This document shows, in pieces, positions 4,715 through 8,433 of a DNA stretch of 8,433 nt. This stretch comes from Trebonia sp. GTDB lineage: Bacteria > Actinomycetota > Actinomycetes > Streptosporangiales > Streptosporangiaceae. Location of the stretch: assembly GCA_030038035.1 (NCBI GenBank), contig JASHPP010000052.1, forward strand, positions 1-8,433, in the 5' to 3' direction. Below the pieces are notes generated by a model, which ran no database searches, was not told the origin of the DNA, and was given only the letters and a program-made list of their open reading frames with translations. The translations under genes were made by a program, and so were the position numbers. Within the stretch, counting starts at the first letter, position 1; each line of letters opens with the position of its first letter.

Positions 4715-7162
4715 TCAGCGGGAGGGCAGCACCGCGTCGACCCGCACGCTCGACCCCGGTGCCGCGAGCGGCACGAGCGTCCCGTGGACCCGCTGCCCGT
4801 CGACGGCGAGGTAGCCGCCGGCGCTGGCGCGGCGCACGGTGATCTCGTAGGTGGCGCCGCGGAACCGGCGGGTCGCGGTGTACCCCGCCCAGTGCGCGGG
4901 GAGGACGGGCTCGACCCGCAGCCCGGCCAGCTCCGGCCGGATGCCGAGGATCCACTGGGTGATCGCGACCAAGTTCCACGCGGCCGTGCCGGTCAGCCAG
5001 GAGTTCTTGGCCTCGCCGTGGGTGGGCGCGTCCCGGCCCGCGATCATCTGCGCGTAGACGTACGGCTCGCAGCGGTGCAGCTCGCTGATCGGCTCGCGCG
5101 CCGAGGGGTTGATCCGCTTGTAGTAGTCGAAGGCAGCGTCGCCGTCCCCCACCATCGCCGAGGCGATCATCAGCCACGGGTTCGTGTGGCAGAACACGCT
5201 GCCGTTCTCCTTGTAGCCGGGCGGGTAGGAGGAGATCTCGCCGAGTTCGACGCGGTAGGAGGCGAACGCCGGCTGCAGCAGCATGATCCCGTGCGGCGTC
5301 GCCAGCCGCTCGCGCACGCTTGTCAGCGTTCGGGTGGCGAGGCTGGCGTCGGCTTCGGTCCCGTTGGCCAGCCCGATGCCGCCCATCACGCAGATGCCCT
5401 GCGGCTCGGCGAAGATCTGCCCCTCGGTGTCGCGCGCGGACCCGACTGGGTTGCCGAAGTGGTCATAGGCACGCAGGAACCACTCGCCGTCCCAGCCGTG
5501 CTCGGCCACCACGGCGGCCATCTTCTCGGCGTCGGCCCGGTAGCTGTCCGCGTCCTCGCCCCGGCCGTGCGCCGCCGCGATCGCGGCGAGTTCCCTGGCG
5601 GCCAGGGTGAACAGCCCGGCGATGAACACCGACTCCGCGACGCCGCCTGGGATGTTCTGCGTGGTCTGGAACGACTCGCCCGGGGTCTGCGAGAAGCAGT
5701 TCAGGTTCAGGCAGTCGTTCCAGTCGGCGCGGCCGATGAGCGGCAGGCCGTGCGGGCCGATCCGGTCGAGCGTGTAGCGGAGCGACCGTTCCAGGTGGCC
5801 GTACAGCGAGGCAGCGCCTTCGTCGCTGAACGGGATTTCCTGGTCAAGGACGGAGAAGTCGCCGGTCTCCTTGAGGTACGCGGCGACGCCGAGCACCAGC
5901 CACAGCGGGTCGTCGTTGAAGCCGGAACCGATCGCGTCGTTTCCGGTCTTGGTGAGCGGCTGGTACTGGTGGTAGGCGCCGCCGTTCGCGAACTGCGTCG
6001 AGGCGAGGTCGATGATCCGCTCCCTGGCACGCTCCGGCGCCAGCTGGACCGAGCCGAGCAGGTCCTGGCAGGAGTCCCGGAACCCCATGCCGCGGGAGAT
6101 GCCTGTCTCGAACGACGACACCGAACGGCTCATGTTGAACGTCACCAGGCACTGGTAGGCGTTCCAGATGTTGACCATCCGGTTGGTGTCGGCGTCGGGC
6201 GTGTCGACGCGCAGGACGCCGAGCAGCCCCGCCCAGGACGCCTTCAGGCTGTCGAAGGCCGCCGCGACCGCTTGCGGGCGCAGCCAGCGCTCGATCACCG
6301 GCCGGACCAGGGCCTTGTTGATGACGCCCGGCGCCGCGAACTTGGCGGCCCGCGGGTTCTCCCAGTAGCCCAGCAGGAAGATCACCTCCTTGGTCGCGCC
6401 AGGTTCGAGGGTCACCCGGACATGGTGCGCGCCGTACGGCGCCCAGCCGTGCGCGATGGAGCCCGATGCCCGGCCCAGTTCGACCGCCTGCGGGCTGTCG
6501 AAGCCACGGTAGGGGCCGAGGAAGGCCTCGCGCTGGGTGTCGAACCCGGCCAGCGGCTCCGAGCACGCGAAGTAGGCGAAGTGGTCGCGCCGCTCCCGGT
6601 ACTCGGTCTTGTGGTAGATGACGCCGCCGTCGACTTCGACTTCGCCGGTGGAGTAGTTGCGCTGGAAGTTCGTCGTGTCGTCCTGCGCGTCCCACAGGGC
6701 GAACTCGACCGAGGAGAAGACGGAGATGTCCGCCGGCCTGGCGCGCTCGTTGGTCAGCGTCAGCCGCCAGACCTCCAGCGTCTCCCCTTGCGGCACGAAG
6801 TAGAGCGTCCGCGCGCGGATGCCGGCTTTCGCGGAGCTGATCGTCGTGTACGAAAGGCCGTGCCGGCACTCGTAATCGTCCAGCCCGGTCCTGGTCGGCT
6901 GCCATGACGGCGACCAGTACACGCCGGTGCGGTCGTCGCGCAGGTAAAGGTAGCGTCCGCCGCAGTCACCAGGCACGTTGTTGTACCGGTACCTGGTGAG
7001 CCGCCGCAGCCGCGCGTCACGATGCCACGAGTAGCCGCCGGCCGTGTTCGAGATGATGCCGAAGTACCCGTCCGTGCCCAGGTAGTTGATCCACGGCACG
7101 GGCGTGTCCGGGCGGGTGATCACGTACTCCCGGCTATCGTCATCGAAATGGCCGTAGCGCAT
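4715..7162 (-). CDS. cbp: Cellobiose phosphorylase, GH94 family
   Basis: The protein has 815 residues, close to the 822 I recall for the well-studied Cellvibrio/Cellulomonas gilvus enzyme. Its start (MRYGHFDDDSREYVI, PWINYLG) matches that enzyme strongly. Layout: N-terminal beta-sandwich (about 1-270), helical linker, (alpha/alpha)6 barrel (about 315-740), C-terminal beta domain (745-815). The catalytic acid is Asp483 in GRADWNDCLNLNCFS. Phosphate-site regions are present at His659 (ENGSVFCHTNPW) and Thr724-Gly725-Thr726 (SWLTGTAAWN), as are FETGISRGMGFRDS and AYHQYQPLTK. Reaction: cellobiose + phosphate to glucose 1-phosphate + glucose, in the cytoplasm, which saves ATP over hydrolysis. It lacks a signal peptide. 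An in-frame TAA 12 nt upstream makes ATG 7162 the earliest possible start. No ribosome site is seen, which suggests a leaderless transcript. Longer cellodextrin or modified glucoside substrates are not excluded. Confidence 0.95.
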   Translation of the reverse strand: MRYGHFDDDSREYVITRPDTPVPWINYLGTDGYFGIISNTAGGYSWHRDARLRRLTRYRYNNVPGDCGGRYLYLRDDRTGVYWSPSWQPTRTGLDDYECRHGLSYTTISSAKAGIRARTLYFVPQGETLEVWRLTLTNERARPADISVFSSVEFALWDAQDDTTNFQRNYSTGEVEVDGGVIYHKTEYRERRDHFAYFACSEPLAGFDTQREAFLGPYRGFDSPQAVELGRASGSIAHGWAPYGAHHVRVTLEPGATKEVIFLLGYWENPRAAKFAAPGVINKALVRPVIERWLRPQAVAAAFDSLKASWAGLLGVLRVDTPDADTNRMVNIWNAYQCLVTFNMSRSVSSFETGISRGMGFRDSCQDLLGSVQLAPERARERIIDLASTQFANGGAYHQYQPLTKTGNDAIGSGFNDDPLWLVLGVAAYLKETGDFSVLDQEIPFSDEGAASLYGHLERSLRYTLDRIGPHGLPLIGRADWNDCLNLNCFSQTPGESFQTTQNIPGGVAESVFIAGLFTLAARELAAIAAAHGRGEDADSYRADAEKMAAVVAEHGWDGEWFLRAYDHFGNPVGSARDTEGQIFAEPQGICVMGGIGLANGTEADASLATRTLTSVRERLATPHGIMLLQPAFASYRVELGEISSYPPGYKENGSVFCHTNPWLMIASAMVGDGDAAFDYYKRINPSAREPISELHRCEPYVYAQMIAGRDAPTHGEAKNSWLTGTAAWNLVAITQWILGIRPELAGLRVEPVLPAHWAGYTATRRFRGATYEITVRRASAGGYLAVDGQRVHGTLVPLAAPGSSVRVDAVLPSR

Positions 7163-7183
7163 AGCGCTACTTTACCGGTTTAG
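7154..7183. promoter_or_regulatory. Two adjacent palindromes at the cbp start: candidate operators
   Basis: First: GTAGCGC-ATA-GCGCTAC (7154-7170), perfect 7-bp arms centred on the start codon. Second: CTTTACCGGTTTAG (7170-7183), a CTnnACCGGTnnAG palindrome whose central ACCGGT resembles LacI-family operators. They share position 7170 and cover the -10-like element and the start codon. Binding would block initiation, as expected for a sugar-responsive repressor. No repressor gene is in the window. They do not match the CebR box (TGGGAGCGCTCCCA). Palindromes are seen; function is inferred. Confidence 0.45.
7169..7174 (-). promoter_or_regulatory. -10 element (TAAAGT) of a probable leaderless promoter for cbp
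   Basis: On the minus strand TAAAGT ends 6 nt before the ATG, so transcription would begin at or next to the start codon. The lack of a ribosome site and the TAA stop just upstream fit this. The hexamer at a 17-nt spacing (TGGTCT) is a poor -35; TTGCCA (7192-7187) is only 12 nt away. Confidence 0.5.
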
Positions 7184-7193
7184 TGCTGGCAAG

Positions 7194-7230
7194 ACCATGG
7201 GCAGAACGGCGCGAACCGACTGCCCATGGT
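7194..7230 (-). terminator. Terminator-like hairpin after the MetE-like gene (perfect 11-bp arms)
   Basis: ACCATGGGCAG (7194-7204) and CTGCCCATGGT (7220-7230) are perfectly complementary around a 15-nt loop. The hairpin begins 6 nt past the MetE-like stop codon and ends about 20 nt before the cbp -10 element. No T-run follows, as is often the case in actinobacteria. It probably separates the methyltransferase transcript from cbp. A protein-binding palindrome is the alternative. Confidence 0.6.
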
Positions 7231-7236
7231 AACGGC

Positions 7237-8331
7237 TCACCAGATCTGGTGCGCGACCTCCGCGACCAGCTCGAGCTTGCGCTCCTCCACGTCCTCGTTG
7301 GTCAGGTTAGCGCCGATGAGGACCGAGGAGAACCCGCACTGCGTGGACAGGCCGAGCCGCTCCAGGCCTACGTAGCGCGCCGCCTCGTGCACCCGGGCGG
7401 TGAGCTCCTCTGGGGATTCAAGCGTCGTGCTCTTGCTGGACACCAGGCCGAGGATGACCCCCTTGTCGTCGGGCAGCTTCGCCAGCGGCTCGAACGAGCC
7501 GGACCGGGCGTCCTCGTACTCCAGCGTGTATAGGTCGAAGTTGGTCAGCCTGTTGAACAGCGCCTCGGCGGTGAGGTCGTAGCCGCCCTCGCCGATCCAC
7601 TGGCTGAGGTAGTTCCCCTTGCACAGGTGCAGCGCGAACGTCACGCCGGGGACGTCGCCGACCGTGTTGAGGATGTCGGCGCCCTCGGTCAGGGTCCGCT
7701 CGGTCGGCATGCCCAGGTTCTCGCGCAGCTCCCGGTTCACCGGGTCGACCAGCGTGCCGTAGTCCGGCGAGTCGATCTGGATGTAGGTGCAGCCGAGGTC
7801 GGCGAGCGCCTGCGCCTCGGCGCGGACGATCGCGGCCGCGTCGGCGAACAGCTCGTAGGCGTCCTTGTAGGCCGGGGTGGACAGCTCAGGCGACCACATC
7901 GAGTACAGGACAAGCGGGCTGGGCAGGGTGACCTTGACCGGCTTGGTGGCCCTGGCGCGGGAGTAGGCGTACTCCTCGATCGTCAGCTTCCGCTTCTGGC
8001 TGATCTTGCCGGTCACGGTGAAGGGCGAGTGCCAGTCGAAGCCCGGGTTGGTGACGTTGTGGAAGTGGACGCCCGCCCCTTCCCGCTCGATGACCCCATC
8101 AAGCTCGCCGATGACCTGGTCGAGGAAGGAGAAGCGCCGCAACTCGCCGTCCGTGATGACGTCGAGCCCCACGCCTTCCTGCATGGCGATGGCCTGGTCC
8201 ACCGCGCGGTCCTCGATCCGCTTGAACTCGGCCGCGCTGAGCTCGCCGGACGCGAACTTGTCGCGGGCCTGCGTCAGGTACCTCGGCCGCAACAGCGAGC
8301 CGATGACATCGGAGTGGTAGATCTGTGGCAT
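7237..8331 (-). CDS. MetE C-terminal-like zinc methyltransferase (cobalamin-independent methionine synthase II family)
   Basis: The protein has 364 residues, about the size of the catalytic half of MetE (full MetE is about 750); there is no N-terminal MetE domain. It is a TIM-barrel protein with SDVIGSLLRP near the start, DVITDGELRRFSF (57-69) and YIQIDSPDYG (183-192). All four zinc ligands are present: His235 and Cys237 (ALHLCKGN), Glu271 (LYTLEYED) and Cys332 (LSTQCGFSS). Known: zinc activates a thiol in this family; members include archaeal and core-type methionine synthases and epoxyalkane:coenzyme M transferase, so acceptor and donor vary. Inferred: a thiol alkyl/methyltransferase, possibly making methionine from a non-standard methyl donor. 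ATG 8331 is set by AAGGAGG (8338-8344) with a 6-nt spacer. The hairpin after its stop suggests a separate transcript from cbp. Confidence 0.85.
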   Translation of the reverse strand: MPQIYHSDVIGSLLRPRYLTQARDKFASGELSAAEFKRIEDRAVDQAIAMQEGVGLDVITDGELRRFSFLDQVIGELDGVIEREGAGVHFHNVTNPGFDWHSPFTVTGKISQKRKLTIEEYAYSRARATKPVKVTLPSPLVLYSMWSPELSTPAYKDAYELFADAAAIVRAEAQALADLGCTYIQIDSPDYGTLVDPVNRELRENLGMPTERTLTEGADILNTVGDVPGVTFALHLCKGNYLSQWIGEGGYDLTAEALFNRLTNFDLYTLEYEDARSGSFEPLAKLPDDKGVILGLVSSKSTTLESPEELTARVHEAARYVGLERLGLSTQCGFSSVLIGANLTNEDVEERKLELVAEVAHQIW

Positions 8332-8372
8332 CGCCAGCCTCCTTGACAACGTCGTCTGATGCCTACTACCCA

Positions 8373-8378
8373 CCTATA
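8373..8378 (-). promoter_or_regulatory. Possible -10 element (TATAGG) for the MetE-like gene
   Basis: On the minus strand TATAGG lies 41 nt before the ATG, giving a leader of about 35 nt that holds the AAGGAGG site. The hexamer 17 nt upstream (CACTTC) is a poor -35. The leader is too short for a SAM or cobalamin riboswitch, and I see no such element between it and the window edge. Confidence 0.35.
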
Positions 8379-8404
8379 TGCCACCGGGACAACGCGAAGT
8401 GGCA
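8379..8404. repeat. Inverted repeat TGCCAC...GTGGCA upstream of the MetE-like gene
   Basis: Perfect 6-bp arms at 8379-8384 and 8399-8404 are separated by 14 nt, directly upstream of and abutting the TATAGG element, so spanning its -35 region. This is a plausible regulator site, but arms of this length are not rare in GC-rich DNA. The final 29 bases (8405-8433) show nothing I can name. Confidence 0.3.
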
Positions 8405-8433
8405 CGCCCCACATTCTTTCGCACGCTTCCCTC

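Noticed and set aside
4587..5177. Upstream extension of the oxygenase reading frame to a 686-residue protein
   Set aside because: The extension overlaps cbp, is low-complexity Arg-rich, and lies upstream of an ATG with an ideal GGAGGT site at the family's normal start.
5844..6030. A frameshift in cbp, suggested by other open frames on the same strand
   Set aside because: The 815-codon frame is continuous and keeps all family motifs in order. The other frames are GC-driven shadows.
4673..6907. A 744-codon open frame on the plus strand across the cellobiose phosphorylase gene
   Set aside because: It is an antisense shadow produced by high third-position GC. Its sequence is dominated by Arg, Gly, Ala, Val and Asp without a recognisable fold, while the opposite strand encodes a clear GH94 enzyme.
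7627..8346. A 239-codon plus-strand frame over the MetE-like gene
   Set aside because: It is an antisense shadow; the minus strand carries the complete zinc-ligand set.
8332..8373. A 14-residue N-terminal extension (from ATG 8373) of the MetE-like protein
   Set aside because: It overlaps the AAGGAGG ribosome site of the internal ATG, and the family starts near MPQIYHSDVIGS. The upstream ATG also overlaps the TATAGG -10 candidate.
8332..8433. SAM or cobalamin riboswitch before the MetE-like gene
   Set aside because: The predicted leader is only about 35 nt and no conserved riboswitch core was seen.

Overview
The window is strongly GC-rich. It has third-position G/C codon use, GTG as well as ATG starts, GGAGG-type ribosome sites and long shadow reading frames. 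With the protein families present, this points to a high-GC actinomycete, probably a soil organism; I cannot name the genus. I see no mobile elements, tRNA or rRNA genes, or CRISPR arrays.

Left part (1-2349). A truncated minus-strand gene at the left edge begins a PHP-domain protein of the endonuclease Q type. It diverges from a plus-strand set of three genes: an HTH (XRE-like) plus FMN-binding pyridoxamine-oxidase-like fusion, a small DUF7455-like zinc-ribbon protein, and a two-CBS plus BON domain protein. Fusions and CBS proteins of these kinds are common in actinobacterial DosR/DevR-type hypoxia and dormancy regulons. An inverted repeat resembling a DosR-type box precedes the first gene. 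A compact pair of interleaved inverted repeats precedes the second.

Right part (2395-8331). Four genes lie on the minus strand, convergent with the left set. In transcription order they are a stand-alone MetE C-terminal-like zinc methyltransferase (7237-8331), a GH94 cellobiose phosphorylase (4715-7162), a four-histidine carotenoid-cleavage-oxygenase family enzyme (3117-4586) and an NTF2/SnoaL-like protein (2395-3084). A perfect 11-bp inverted repeat after the methyltransferase probably ends its transcript. The phosphorylase appears to start a new, leaderless transcript, with a -10-like hexamer 6 nt before its ATG and overlapping palindromes that could be operators.

Biological reading (inference). 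The oxygenase carries a Phe/Tyr/Lys triad spaced as in bacterial lignostilbene dioxygenases, so it probably cleaves a 4-hydroxystilbene-like compound rather than a carotenoid. Beside cellobiose phosphorylase this suggests a small lignocellulose-use locus: cellulose-derived disaccharide is phosphorolysed while a lignin-derived stilbene is cleaved to aldehydes. The NTF2-like protein is a candidate partner acting on the same substrate or product.
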